Origin: Loripinus fragilis
Lineage: Eukaryota; Mollusca; Bivalvia; Lucinida; Lucinidae
NCBI GenBank assembly: GCA_964019695.1
Contig: OZ026525.1
Span: 71,354,260 to 71,418,259 of the forward strand
Direction: 5' to 3'
DNA length: 64,000 bases
Position numbers and translations under genes: made by a program. A model generated the notes under the pieces. That model was not told where the DNA came from and did not search any database. It was given only the letters and a program-made list of their open reading frames with translations. This document shows, piece after piece, positions 44,890-55,508 of this stretch. The number at the start of each line of letters is the position of its first letter. Position 1 is the first letter of the stretch.

Positions 44890-45310
44890 TGAAAATTACT
44901 TAAGAAATAGATCAGCTCCAGCAGTGAATTGTTGAGTAATAATTCACTGTTTGGAGGTCAGTTGTTAAGAAGATCAAATCACGAGCGCGCAGCGCGAGTG
45001 ATTTATCTTCGCACAACTGACCGACAAACAGTGAATCATTACTCAACAATTCACGCAATGGAGCTGATCTATTTCGATTCTAAAACACAATAAACGACGA
45101 AAACACATTCGAAGTCTTCAGCTTCTTCCAACTTTCCGCCATTGCACTGAAGAACTCCCGCCAATATTTAGACTACGTTGCATACGTTTACATGTAAATG
45201 TAACGTCTTTCAAGCGTAAAAACGACGTAACACCGTCTAACGCCATGAATGACGTCATTTTCCAGTGACGTCAGCTATCACACACTTTTGCAGTGAATTA
45301 TTGTCCGATA
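44890..45310 (+). mobile_element. palindromic MITE with AAATAGATCAGCTC ends, copy 1
   Basis: 44890-45085 is a hairpin (AAATAGATCAGCTCCAGCAG facing TGGAGCTGATCTATTTC, centre GCGCGCAGCGCG). It is followed by about 220 bp with TTTCCGCCATTGCACTGAAG and GTAACGTCTTTCAAGCGTAA. An inverted copy lies at 55105-55508. Confidence 0.8.
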
Positions 45311-45514
45311 TATCACAGTTTGTTACCGTTGGCTCTATAGGCGAGGTGTGTTAGAATAGGATATAACCATTATTTAATCCAGATTTTCATTCCACGTGCT
45401 GCACCATGGACTCGTCCAACTTTTGATCCGCCCAATGTCAAAACTTACCCCTACCAAAATGCCACGTGCTGGCGCAATTGCATCTTTGCAAACCAAGGGT
45501 ACTAAGTCCACCTC

Positions 45515-45971
45515 CATTCGGAAAAGTCCGGCTCAATTCGAGAATCGAATCATGGCTCAGGTGTATATAAGGAGCATTGCGCCTAGTACTATGTACCAAA
45601 AAGCTCCATTTTGTTAGCCAGAACTGCCGTATGGAAAATAAGTTCTGTAGCATGTGGGTTCAGCTCTATTAAAATCGATAATTATGGTTATCGAAAAAGT
45701 TTAATCAGCAGAATAATTCAAGTTATGTATTTTTCAATAAAATATCACAATAGCGGTATTTTATTGAAAAAAACGTAAGCTTCATTTATAACCGTTTGTT
45801 TTGCTGCAATCACATTTGTAATTGTGTTAACATGGTTTATGTGACATCAGCATCACAATATATAACGTCAGCGTCACGTTATCACCCGCGTTATCAAAGA
45901 AGATCCTCAATGTACATCCGTGGTCTGATTCCACGGAATTTCGCGGAATAGGCCGAGGCAGTTCCGATTGT
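45515..45971 (+). mobile_element. ~450-bp noncoding repeat, copy B
   Basis: Inverse partner of 41558-41998. Its right end lies about 60 bp before the acceptor of gene 2 exon 2, inside intron 1. Both copies include a TGTGACATCAGCATCAC-like block with ACGTCA/TGACGT words. Confidence 0.75.
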
Positions 45972-46029
45972 ACCCTTGGCTTGCGAAGATGGCCCATTTA
46001 GTACTATTAATTGTTATTTTATTTAACAG

Positions 46030-46268
46030 TTCTCCCAGCTACTAAAGCGGCAATGAGGTCAATGGCTGAGATCTTACATAACCTTGCTGACCATGTGTAT
46101 CGAAAAGATGGTGAAATGGCGTATACAATACAAAGAGTTCTGAAAGAAGGCAAAAAGTATGAATACAAAAAGTATGATTACAAGAGGCGTCCTTTGGAAA
46201 AGCCACATGACGTCCTCGAAAAGATGAAGAATGATGCGAAGAAGAAAAAGGAGAAAGCCAAAGCAAAG
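46030..46268 (+). CDS. small secreted cationic protein, gene 2, exon 2
   Basis: Function unknown. The exon follows TTATTTTATTTAACAG and ends AAG/GTAGGT. It starts phase 1 and ends phase 0, as does exon 2 of gene 1. With exon 1 (37608-37656) it gives 96 residues: signal peptide, a helical-looking segment (L-H-N-L-A-D-H-V-Y), a Lys/Tyr-rich linker KKYEYKKYDYKRR, the shared motif RPLEKPHDVLEKMK, and a C-terminal run of about 12 Lys among Ala and Glu. The stop is the first codon of exon 3 (47203). Compared with gene 1, the linker is longer and the tail more basic. A charge-driven role (matrix, DNA or membrane binding) is a guess. There is no Cys in exon 2, unlike most known secreted defence peptides of molluscs. 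Confidence 0.7.
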
Positions 46269-46444
46269 GTAGGTCATGACGAACCAAAACTGAAAAGTTT
46301 CAGTGTGCACTAATTCAGTATGTTCGTCCTTCCGTCTGTTATCACTTAGCAAAAATTTTAAAACTCAAAAACTACTAGCTTTTATGTATGTTATATGCGA
46401 GATCTGAGAATAGATACAAAGAAGATGTATAACCAAAAACAATA

Positions 46445-46684
46445 TGAGCCAGTGCATGAGATTTCCAACAATGTGGTATGTGCGACCAGCAAATCCTCAG
46501 ATCAGCCTGCGCATACGCGCAGTCTGATCAGAGCCTTTGCTAGTCGCTTGAGTATTCTATGATTGTTACGCTACTGACTGAACACCATTCGGAGTTTCTA
46601 AGCTTAAAAGAAGGCTGCAGAAGCTCGTCCGAGTCTACACTTGTCAAAATGTCAAATTGTTGGAAATCACACGCCGCGGCTCAT
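46445..46684. mobile_element. GAGCC-type MITE, copy 7 (in gene 2 intron 2)
   Basis: Left end GAGCCAGTGCATGAGATTTC, right end ACGCCGCGGCTCAT, centre GATCAGCCTGCGCATACGCG. Confidence 0.85.
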
Positions 46685-47202
46685 ATTATATTCCTCCTTT
46701 AAGTAGTACAAGGAAAATATCACATATCTAGTACTTGTCGTCGTTGTGTAATGGAGCATTGAGTATACGTTTCCCAGAGTTCATATAGCAATGTTCCAAC
46801 TGGTCCATGGAAAAATCATGTTGTCCTCTGCTCCAACGGGTCCATGGATAAATCGTGCTACCAACTGCTCATCTACTCCGTTGCACAGGCAATTATATAA
46901 TACAATTCCTTACATTGCTCCCTCCTTTGGGTAAGCTAGACTTCTTAGCTAGAGTTCAAAATGTACCATTTGCAATCACTTTACAGTGATGAGTGAAACA
47001 AACTGTGCAACTTATGTGGGGAATGTGCGCAAATGAAGGAATTAAATTGGGAAAAGATTATGCAAAACTCACAAATGCAATGCACTGATCAATATAATGT
47101 GAATGGCGAAGCGTCGCAAAAAAGTTTTTTAATGAATCTGCAACATTTCATTTTATAATTCATAATATTATATACCTAGCATTAGTTTTCTTTTTTTTAC
47201 AG

Positions 47203-47460
47203 TGAGACTTAAGGAGTCAAATATTTTACTAGTGAGATATGATTTTTGCCTGAACTACTTTTTTGGGGTGAAGCCCCACTTATACCAACTAAGAACATAT
47301 TTATGTAAAAATTATATTGGTTAATATAAAAATCTTGCTATTTCATTGGATGAGTAATTTGCATATGCATTTGCATATATTTAAATTTTGACGACATCCA
47401 CGTCACTGTTTTATTTTTAACGACCTCGAAGGCCAGGGTCAGGTATGGTATGTCGAATAA
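47203..47460 (+). CDS. gene 2, exon 3: stop codon and probable 3' UTR
   Basis: A strong acceptor, TTAGTTTTCTTTTTTTTACAG, ends at 47202. In the phase-0 frame left by exon 2 the first codon is TGA (47203-47205), so this exon adds no residues. An AATAAA signal lies at 47456; no other good signal is nearer. The exon is inferred from splice phase and acceptor strength only; transcript evidence would be needed to place its end. Confidence 0.45.
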
Positions 47461-47987
47461 ACAATCATTAAGTTTTGAAAAGTGCATACACTTTAATTTT
47501 CACTATTTTAAATATTCTCTTCACCTTTTCAAACCAAGTTTATTATTTTGGGTTCTGGGATATTCAGTACTTACATGTACAAGATCTATATTGTGTTTGA
47601 TCGATAAATCTTCAAAGTTTTGTAACACCGGAAGTAAAGAGGACGTAGCAATAGCATGCGCTTTTGGGCGTAGACTTGGTATGTGCACAATGAGCGCTGT
47701 ACCTACCTGTATGGCAAATATGCATGTGCGTGCAACTCTGCGCAAGTGTATGGTCTTAATGTATTTAATTTGTTCTCAGGAAGAAAAATGCAGCCAACGT
47801 ATTTACTTGTGTGTCTTGATAGCTCAGTTTAGCCCTGTGAAATGCTCTGAAACCATTTTCCACCCAAGGGCTTCATTCCCTGACCCCATATATGCGAGTA
47901 CCCACAGACCCCTTTTAGAGTGTATATTCTTTAAAATGCCTCGGGTACGCGCCGGTACTTTGATACATTATTTTATCATAATCTACA
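47461..47987. other. no gene recognised
   Basis: A 202-codon plus-strand frame runs 47450-48058. It enters the left arm of the foldback at 47988 and has irregular composition with no domain, so I treat it as chance. Confidence 0.4.
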
Positions 47988-48395
47988 CTGGTAAATGTAT
48001 ACGTCGATTTGGTGGTATGTACGCGTATTGCCGGTACTTCATAGACCGGAAGTGGTAGATATTGGTGTTAATACTATATAGAAAACATGCCATATGCCTA
48101 AAGGACTATAGAAGTAGATCATTTTTAAATATTCAGTATGTTCATGGCGATTTATGTGAGCATTTAGGAATAGATTCGAGTACCGATCATCCAGATCGGT
48201 ACTCGAATCTATTCCTAAATGCTTACATAAATCGCCATACGCATGCCGTATACTTAAAAATGATCTTCTTCTATAGTCCTTTAGGCATATGGCATGTTTT
48301 TCTATATAGTATTAACACCAATATATACCACTTCCGGTCTATGAATTACCGGCAATACGCGTAAATACCAGCAAATCAACATTTACATTTTTGAG
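47988..48395. mobile_element. ~400-bp near-perfect foldback element
   Basis: Arms of about 200 bp meet at about 48190 (GATTCGAGTACCGATC / GATCGGTACTCGAATC, loop about 5 bp). Other paired blocks are GCGTATTGCCGGTA, CATAGACCGGAAGTGG, GTGTTAATACTATATAG and CATGCCATATGCCTAAAGG. Mismatches are few, concentrated near 48145 and 48240. No transposase; TSD not resolved. Confidence 0.9.
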
Positions 48396-48754
48396 TGTGT
48401 AATCTATAGAATACAGTAGCACTGCTTCAGGAAAGTCGTATTGCAAGAAATAAAGTCAGCAGATGACTTCACAGCCAATTACCTTTATGCCTTTGTAATC
48501 ACTTCGACCTCACCAACTGCCTATCAATGTATTGCTTGGCTTAGGGTAAAAGCACATTTATCTATACCCTTATTAACAGTCACCCTAATGTAGGTTCTAA
48601 GGGCCCTCTTGTCTAAGTTATGATATTCCCAAAGACAAACCATTTTCACAACAACATATATATGAAAATGTTAAATGTTATACTCATTTTCTTTGGTTAT
48701 TATATGTAAAATAAGCAACAACTTCTTATCCAACAAAATACTTAACGATTGTAC
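48396..48754. other. no recognised feature
   Basis: AT-rich, no repeats or frames of note. Confidence 0.35.
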
Positions 48755-48965
48755 AGCAGACATCAAAGAACAGGAATCGATACAATTAAGTATTACTTCT
48801 GACAAGGGACACCATTTGGGAAAGTGACAAAACACCCAAGGAAGCATCACAAGAGAGCAGAGAGGTCAACCCTTGCCCGGCAGGTGACCACAATACTGCA
48901 AATAACATCAAGACAGAACGTGAAACAAATTACACAGAAGCACTACCCTGGAATGGTCAGTAAAA
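48755..48965 (-). mobile_element. Penelope-like 3' tail fragment
   Basis: AGGAATCGATACAATTAAGT, CACCATTTGGGAAAGTGAC, CGGCAGGTGACCACAA and CCTGGAATGGTCAGTAAAA appear in plus-strand order as in the tails at 56160-56440 and 62090-62320. No RT attached. Confidence 0.75.
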
Positions 48966-49299
48966 TCACTTCCATTTTATGCGAGCCTGATTTTTTAAAG
49001 ATATTTCTTGTTTGTAATAGCTTAAGTATCTTCTGCAGTGACATATATACTATTGCCTTAAAGTTAAGCATATTTTATGCGATCCCGATTTTCGAAGTAA
49101 TGAAAAATAATTTGAGTTTTTGGTTTTATTCGACATGTACACTTGTATTTTGGCTACCAACTTTGGATAAGTTCGATTAGTTTCATTCACTACTGTCCAT
49201 GAACGGGAAGCTTACGACACAGTACTGTCCAGGAGTTGATATGCAGGAATGAATTTCTTTTGCTGTTGAGTCATGGAATAACCTTAAAATGCATATGTT
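48966..49299. other. no recognised feature
   Basis: A 118-codon frame overlaps the preceding tail and continues here without any domain. Confidence 0.35.
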
Positions 49300-49850
49300 G
49301 TATAAATCTACAAAGATAAAAGAGGACAGAATGTGTAAAATTGCCATTAGAGCGCTGGTATGAAAAAAGATAACATTGCAAGGGTATTAAACGTGTCTCA
49401 GAGTTTTGTAAGCAGACCTTTGAAAGAACATAGAGAGAGAGTGGCAGTATTAGAAAAAAGAAACGGTCTACACTGATTCTTGAGTGCAAGGAATTGTTAC
49501 TGAAGCATTATGGTACGTGGTGCATTATCTGACGACCACATGATACAGTTAAAGGTGGCTACTGGGACTTTGAACTCTCAAAAGTACCAGGACGAAATTC
49601 TGGAATATGGTGTTAAGTCACCCTTGGACTCGCTAGATGGCCAGAACATGGTGCTCCAAGATGACATTGCAAGACCTCACTTTGCTCGCATCATCGAGGA
49701 ATACAAAAATCGACAGAACATCGCTAGTCTTCCACGGTTGAGCTTGTTGCGGGACTTGAACCCTATCGAACACGTGTGAGACAAGCTCGGCTGACGTGTT
49801 TGAAACCCTGAACCAGCCGTATCAAAACCACTGTGAATTTTGCTAGACTC
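49300..49850 (+). pseudogene. Tc1-like transposase relic
   Basis: N-terminal helix-turn-helix remnants (NIARVLNVSQSFVSR, then EHRE) lie at 49370-49440 in a frame interrupted by stops. An 89-codon frame (49510-49779) covers the catalytic core: GALSDDH, YQDEIL, a DGQNMVLQDDIARPHFARII segment (the second catalytic Asp region, usually Q-D-N-A-R-P-H) and DLNPIEHV, where a stop replaces the usual W. Past the stop, DKLG and further bits continue in the same frame. Tc1 transposases cut and paste DNA at TA sites with a DDE active site; this copy is inactivated. Matching terminal repeats were not found. Confidence 0.85.
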
Positions 49851-50597
49851 TACTGCAGGAATAGGACAGGATTTCATGTCTTGAACGCATGTACCCAGTG
49901 ACTTTAATGATGAAAATGTGCCAAGTTGTGATTCGACAGTTTGAAGGCTATTCACAACATAAACCGGAAGTAGTGGATTATTGTGAGCCATTTCCTGATT
50001 TTTTTGCACCAGATCCTGTACGTGTATGCTCCAAAGAGAAAGTTTTGAAGAAATAACAACAATCACGGCCTTATTGTTAAAGGTTTGCTGATTCTTGGCC
50101 TCCATGCTGTTTTCATTGAATTTTGTAAAATTTATGGGTAATTTTTGTAAGGTGTTTGCAGCCTACAAACAAGTCAGAGATTCCATGGATTTTCTTTATC
50201 GAATCGATGGTATTCTGTTTTTGTTGTCTACCACAATAAATTTTTAGTATCTCTCAAAGGTTTCTGTTCTTACCGTTCCTAAAACCTAAGTGGTGTTATC
50301 AACATTTAATGGAATATGCTTAACTTTATGGCAATAGTATATATCATCAGTATGTCTGCCTGAGTATAACTACGCTATTTTTTTTCTATGCTGCATTTTC
50401 TTGTCTTTTCTGTCTCTTATTTCTTGGAAACACTAAAAAAGGTACATACCATTGAGTTTCCATGACACACCGTAAATAACTTGTGCTAGCGGACTCGTTG
50501 TTTATGCGTATTCAGCAAGGCATTCGTGCCAGATTTTCTTTTCATGGAAACAAAATGTATCGTTTTCGATTGATCACGCGGCTGGTTCAATTATATT
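49851..50597. other. no recognised feature
   Basis: Possibly decayed Tc1 3' sequence up to about 50100. The long minus-strand frame at 49677-50105 is antisense to the transposase relic. Confidence 0.35.
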
Positions 50598-50836
50598 TGA
50601 GCCGTGACATGTGATTTCCAACAATGTGGCATTTTGACAAGTGTAGACTCAGACGAGCATGTGCAGCCTCTATCTAAGCTTAGAAATTCCAAATCATGTT
50701 CAGCCAGTAGCTTAAGAATAATAAAATATTCAAGTATCTAGCAAAGGCTCTGATCAGACTGCGCGTTTGCGCAGGCTGATCTGAGGCTTTGCTAGTCTTA
50801 CATACCACATTGATGGAAATCTCATGTCACGGCTCG
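50598..50836. mobile_element. GAGCC-type MITE, copy 8 (inverse)
   Basis: Ends GAGCCGTGACATGTGATTTC and CTCATGTCACGGCTC, centre GCTCTGATCAGACTGCGCGT. Confidence 0.85.
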
Positions 50837-51069
50837 TTTAATATTTTTCTTTTACAATGTATTTAGCTTTATTTCTTTACAGCGTCTTTCTAATTTTGAA
50901 GATCATTAAAAGAAGATAAAATATCGACGAAGCTATCGACTTTCTGGACGACAAATACAAGTATACTTAAATGACTCGTTTGACATATACCCTTCTTTTG
51001 AATCGTCTACCCTTCTTTGGAATCGCTTGGACACTTGAGTAGTACTAGTGTGGAGTTTACAATAAGTAT

Positions 51070-51491
51070 ATAAGAGCCGCAACAATGTGGTATGTGCGAC
51101 CATCAAAGCCTCAGATCAGCCTACTTAGTTTAAACGTATTTATTGCCAATACAAAGCAAGGGGTCGGGCCACAAGTTTTTCCAACATTAGTTACGGCCCT
51201 TCCCCTACAGTATACATACAAAGCATTACATAGACAATGGCGAACATATTTGAACTGGGACATGAGATTTCCAACAATGTGGTATGTGCGACCATCAATG
51301 CCTCAGATCAGACTGCGCATGGTGCGCAGTCTGATCAGAGCCTTTGCTAGTTGCTTGAATAATCTATGACTGTTAAGCTACTGACCGAACAGCATTTGGA
51401 GCTTCTAAGCTTTAAAGGAAGCAGCACAGGCTCGTCTGAGTCTATACTTGTCAAAATGCCACATTGTTGGAAATCACATGTCACGGTTCAA
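51070..51491. mobile_element. GAGCC-type MITE, copy 9, with an adjacent partial copy
   Basis: A full copy spans 51252-51491 (GGGACATGAGATTTCCAACA to CATGTCACGGTTCA). A left fragment at 51070-51121 (CAACAATGTGGTATGTGCGA through GATCAGCC) is cut at the centre of the dyad and followed by 130 bp of unrelated sequence. Confidence 0.75.
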
Positions 51492-51504
51492 ATAATATGG
51501 GCAA

Positions 51505-51850
51505 GCACGCACGAATTTGGTACTTATCACATGAGCGAGCAGCAAAGGCTCTGGCGAGCCTGCTCATATGCGCCAGCACGTCAGAGCCTTCGCTTCTCTC
51601 ATATGGACCTCAACGCGTGAAAACCCTTTCTTTTTCGGAGGGTTGCGAACAACAAAGGCACAGACCAGCCTGCGCATCCGCGCAGTCTGATCAGCGCCTT
51701 TGTTTTTCGCTTTTTGGAAAGTAGCACATCCAAACTTGCCACAGGCGAAATCTCGACTTTCTAGCTTGTCTCTGTAGCTGAGCAGGCTGGTTTGAATCTC
51801 ACTTTGTCTGAATCCCCGAAGACAGGTTTTCTCGCGTCGCGGCCCAATTA
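51505..51850. mobile_element. distant relative of the GAGCC MITE
   Basis: Two dyads occur: AGCAAAGGCTCTGGCGAGCC with CAGAGCCTTCGCTTC, then AACAAAGGCACAGACCAGCC with CGCAGTCTGATCAGCGCC. The right side (CTTGTCTCTGTAGCTGAGCA) recurs near 54950. The end CTCGCGTCGCGGCCCAATT resembles the GAGCC terminus. Confidence 0.55.
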
Positions 51851-53654
51851 CATAAAGTATGGCAGTAGAGAAAGGTTAAGATCAAATATTAGACATCAGG
51901 CCTTACTGGACATTTCAGCATGATCATGTAATGAAGACATTTGTGCATATGCGGTAAGTAGCAAAAACGCGTGTGCTGGCTCAATCATGGTTAAAAGGAA
52001 TTCCTTGTAAAGTCAACATAATTGTTCACTTAATTCATTGGCGTAGCTCCCATAACGCAGTTACGCACGTGCGTAACAATGAAAATAGTGCTCATTCAAG
52101 ATGTAAGATAGTAGTTGATTCTAATCTTCAAGTTCGCGTTGTGTTTTAAAAGTCTCTTTAGAATTTCTAAGTCTTGTAAATTTCAGTAACAACTTTCACA
52201 ATTTTATAATTTTATTAAATCTTCTTCCAAATTGTCGAAATCTCTCCCTCTGCCACTGGGTTTCATCTCATATACCATGAAGTCACGTGATAGAAGCTGA
52301 CCACAGCGCCGCCTAATGACATCATCACTAACCAATCATATTTCAAGTTTACTATATAGCGCACTCTACATAGGTAAGCTTCCATTTATATCAACCAATC
52401 AGAAGATACAAAAGTGACTCATAGCCACACCAGTTGCGCAATTCCCCAAAGGTCATATGATTAAATGTATTGCGCAATCCTGCCAATCAATGTCAGAATT
52501 GACACATCTATTTATTGGGCTTATGTAATTTTACTAAACTAAGTAACATCTGTCATCATGTCCTTTTGAAAGTGTTAAAACATCCCATCAGAATTGACAG
52601 GCTAATAAATTTGACATTTGAGAAACAATAACAAACTGGTGTCAGAATTCCCCATAAAAACATAAACATGTCAATCACAGATTTCAACACCGCACCTGGC
52701 TGAACACCTGCGTCCTACCCAAACCAAGCATTCACAAATATTGTAAAAACCCACAGGCAATTCACAATTATTATGAACCCTCACAGATGAAACCAGTGGT
52801 TATTTTATAAAGGGAAGTCACCCAGTGTGGTAAACGTGATCTCCATATCGTAAGGAATTGTTCTTAAAGGAAAGAATTCGCTCCTTTTGGGAGCAAATTC
52901 TTTCCTTTAAGAGAAGTTTCCATTTTCAAAAGGGACGAGATTGAAGAGAATCACTGCTTGTTCCAGTAGTCTCCCTTTGGTGTGCGTTACATTTTTAGCG
53001 TTCTGGCTACCCCATTTCAAGTTATAGTATTATTTTTTTTTTACTTTGCAGGGCGAAGCCTACATGGCCACGTCTATCGCCGTCAATATGGCTTGATCTA
53101 CTGATAAACTCACTATAAAAAATAACTGACACTATTAACATAATTCTGTCGAAACTAAACCTTAAAACGCTTAAAAGGGCATTCACTACTGCAGTAGGCC
53201 CTTCTAGACGATTCACGTGAAATATCAAGACTACTTTGGGTAGTAACATAATTTGAAATAGTGCTTTTCTGCTAATTTTAGGCTTAAGTCTTACGATTAC
53301 AAAATAGCAAGTAATTTGCCAATTGAACCTGAATAACCAAAAGTTAACGCTTTGCCGTCTAGTGGTGAATTTCGCCATATGCTGGTGATCTTTGCAAACA
53401 GTTCAGACCGAGATCTGGATTTAAGCTGTTTTAACTATGATGTTATTCTCGAAAAAATATTTGGAAGAAAAGTTACACTGAAAAATACCTGAAGATGACA
53501 TAATAATCATGATAAGTTACACAGCATTTATAAAGCGAGGCTCTGGCCTGCCAACCTTAGAAAATACAGTAAAACCTGTCAAAAGCGGCCACTCAAAACT
53601 GACCAAAAATTACTTTTCAAGACCAATAATTTACTTAATGCAGCTCAAAAGTAT
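51851..53654. other. no gene recognised; hairpin at 52868-52912
   Basis: AAAGGAAAGAATTCGCTCC faces GGGAGCAAATTCTTTCCTTT (52868-52912). A 118-codon minus-strand frame (53378-53022) has hydrophobic stretches and no known domain. It looks repeat-derived rather than genic, but that was not shown. Confidence 0.4.
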
Positions 53655-53692
53655 TGCAGAATGCTCCAAGGGGAGCATTCTGCAATACTTTC
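53655..53692. repeat. hairpin
   Basis: AAAGTATTGCAGAATGCTCC faces GGAGCATTCTGCAATACTTT. A degraded third arm (CGAGCATTCTGCAACACTTT) follows at 53713. Confidence 0.9.
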
Positions 53693-53964
53693 GATCTGCA
53701 TTAATCTCCTTCGAGCATTCTGCAACACTTTCAACATGCATTGACCTACAATCTGTCTTTAAGACCTTTGTTTTGTCTATTTTAAAACAGGTTTTGCTGT
53801 ACTTTTTAAGGTTGATAGAGCGGGTTTTAGCTTTTTGGAAAGTATATCTTGCCTTTGAGAATTTTGCACATTGACTACAAGCAGCAGTGGGTTTCCAATA
53901 TACATTGTAGAAGGTAAACAGGTGAGCAGTGCCTCATTTTGAGGGAAAGTGCCTATTTAATCTA
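53693..53964. other. no recognised feature
   Basis: The tail of a 121-codon frame starting at 53509 falls here; no family features. Confidence 0.35.
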
Positions 53965-54105
53965 TATCAGCGAACAGGCATGGAGGTTATAAAACTTGAG
54001 TACTGTCTCCAACTCAAAATAAAGCGCAATGATTGGTTCCGCAAGCAGCCAATCATTGCGCTTTATTTTTAGCTTGAGAATGAACTCAAGTTTTGTAACC
54101 TCGGG
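53965..54105. repeat. foldback repeat
   Basis: GGAGGTTATAAAACTTGAGT faces ACTCAAGTTTTGTAACCTC. Inside, AAATAAAGCGCAATGATTGG faces CCAATCATTGCGCTTTATTT. Confidence 0.85.
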
Positions 54106-54756
54106 GCCAGGTCTCTCCCTAGGACTGTATAGTTACAATGAAATATTCCAGTAAAAATATTTGAAGGTTATTCATGTGCATTCAACAGTGGATCGTATTT
54201 TTCCACCATCTAATCCTAAAACTGACCCATAATCAGCAATTTGTGACGGGTGTTGAAGCAAACAAGTGTGAGAATAACACATTTCATATTGATGCGATAT
54301 TTAGTGTGACATTTTTCGATCATACATTGACACGTAGTCTAGAAACAAAGTAATTGTGTTGCGGTCTGCATCATGCTACAGCTGCATTTATCTCATGACG
54401 TCGAATTTGGGAGTGAAATAATGCCATGCAATAAAATCGTATACCTCTAGTGGTTTACAGATTAGTGCGCAACGCAATGATGTCCATGATGTTTTAAACA
54501 TTTTTACATTAAAATCGTGATTTAAAGTAATTTTAATGTCATATGATAAATAGAATCTACCATCCGTGCTATTGTATTATTGAATTTGTTAAACTCGTTG
54601 CGAAAAAGAGATAAATGTTTGGCATCTCTTTTCCCCAACTCGTTTAATGAATTTCAATAAAACATGAGCACTCATGTAAGATCATCTGTGTACATCACAT
54701 TCTTATATAATTCTGTGTTTCAGCAATTATTAGCATGGATATATACATAACAATTA
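54106..54756. other. no recognised feature
   Basis: AT-rich sequence. Confidence 0.35.
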
Positions 54757-55025
54757 AACACTAACCACACCAAGCTACAAAGCTTATTCTGGCGACAAAT
54801 GGGTCTTGCTACGAGAAAATCTGATTGCATTGCATGCAAAACAACAAAGATGCAGACCAGTCTATACATACGCACTTTATCAGCACCTTTGTGTTTTGCT
54901 CTCTGCACAAAAATATAAACTAAATGGATGCTAAATTTCAATACTCTATGCTGTCTCTGTAGCTGAACATGCTTACTTAAGCTTTACATCTCTCAAAATT
55001 TGAAGACATATTTCTCGTTCCAAGG
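54757..55025. mobile_element. distant GAGCC-MITE relative, second copy
   Basis: AACAAAGATGCAGACCAGTC, ATCAGCACCTTTGTGTTTTG and GCTGTCTCTGTAGCTGAACA parallel 51648-51785 in the same order. Confidence 0.5.
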
Positions 55026-55104
55026 ACAAAATGGTATAAATTCAATTCTTACACACCTCGCCTTCAGAGCCAATGCTAAATACGTGTTATATCATACGAT
55101 ATAG

Positions 55105-55508
55105 TCACAGTTTTGAAAGCGCGCACTAGCTCACGTCAGTTGTTACTGCAAAATGATGTCAATCATGACGTTAGACGGTGTAACGTTGTATTTACGCTTG
55201 AAAGACGTTACATATTCATTTAAACATATGCGTCACAGTCCAACTATTGGCGGGATTTCTTCAGTGCAATGGCGGAAAGTTGAATGAAGCTGAATACTTG
55301 AAATGTGTTTTCGTCGTTTATTGTATGTTAGAATCGAAATAGATCAGCTCTAGTGCGTGAATTGCTGAGTAATAATTCCCTGTTTGTCTGTCATTTGTAC
55401 GAAGGTAAATCACTCGCGCTGCGGGCTTGTGATTTGATCTTTTCAATTGACCTCCAAACAGTGAATCATTATACAACAATTAACTGCTGGAGCTGATCTA
55501 TTTCTTAA
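55105..55508 (-). mobile_element. palindromic MITE with AAATAGATCAGCTC ends, copy 2 (inverted)
   Basis: Inverse match to 44890-45310, including TTACGCTTGAAAGACGTTAC, CTTCAGTGCAATGGCGGAAA, TAGAATCGAAATAGATCAGC and the hairpin closing at GGAGCTGATCTATTTC. Confidence 0.8.

Noticed and set aside
47450..48058. 202-codon plus-strand open frame
   Set aside because: The last quarter lies in a foldback arm, composition is irregular, and no domain, signal peptide or splice context supports it.
49677..50105. 142-codon minus-strand frame
   Set aside because: Antisense shadow of the Tc1 transposase relic.
53022..53378. 118-codon minus-strand frame with hydrophobic stretches
   Set aside because: No domain or splice support; looks like repeat-derived sequence.
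52868..53692. intrinsic transcription terminators (hairpins)
   Set aside because: The hairpins are repeat-type dyads without T-tracts, and bacterial terminators are not expected here.
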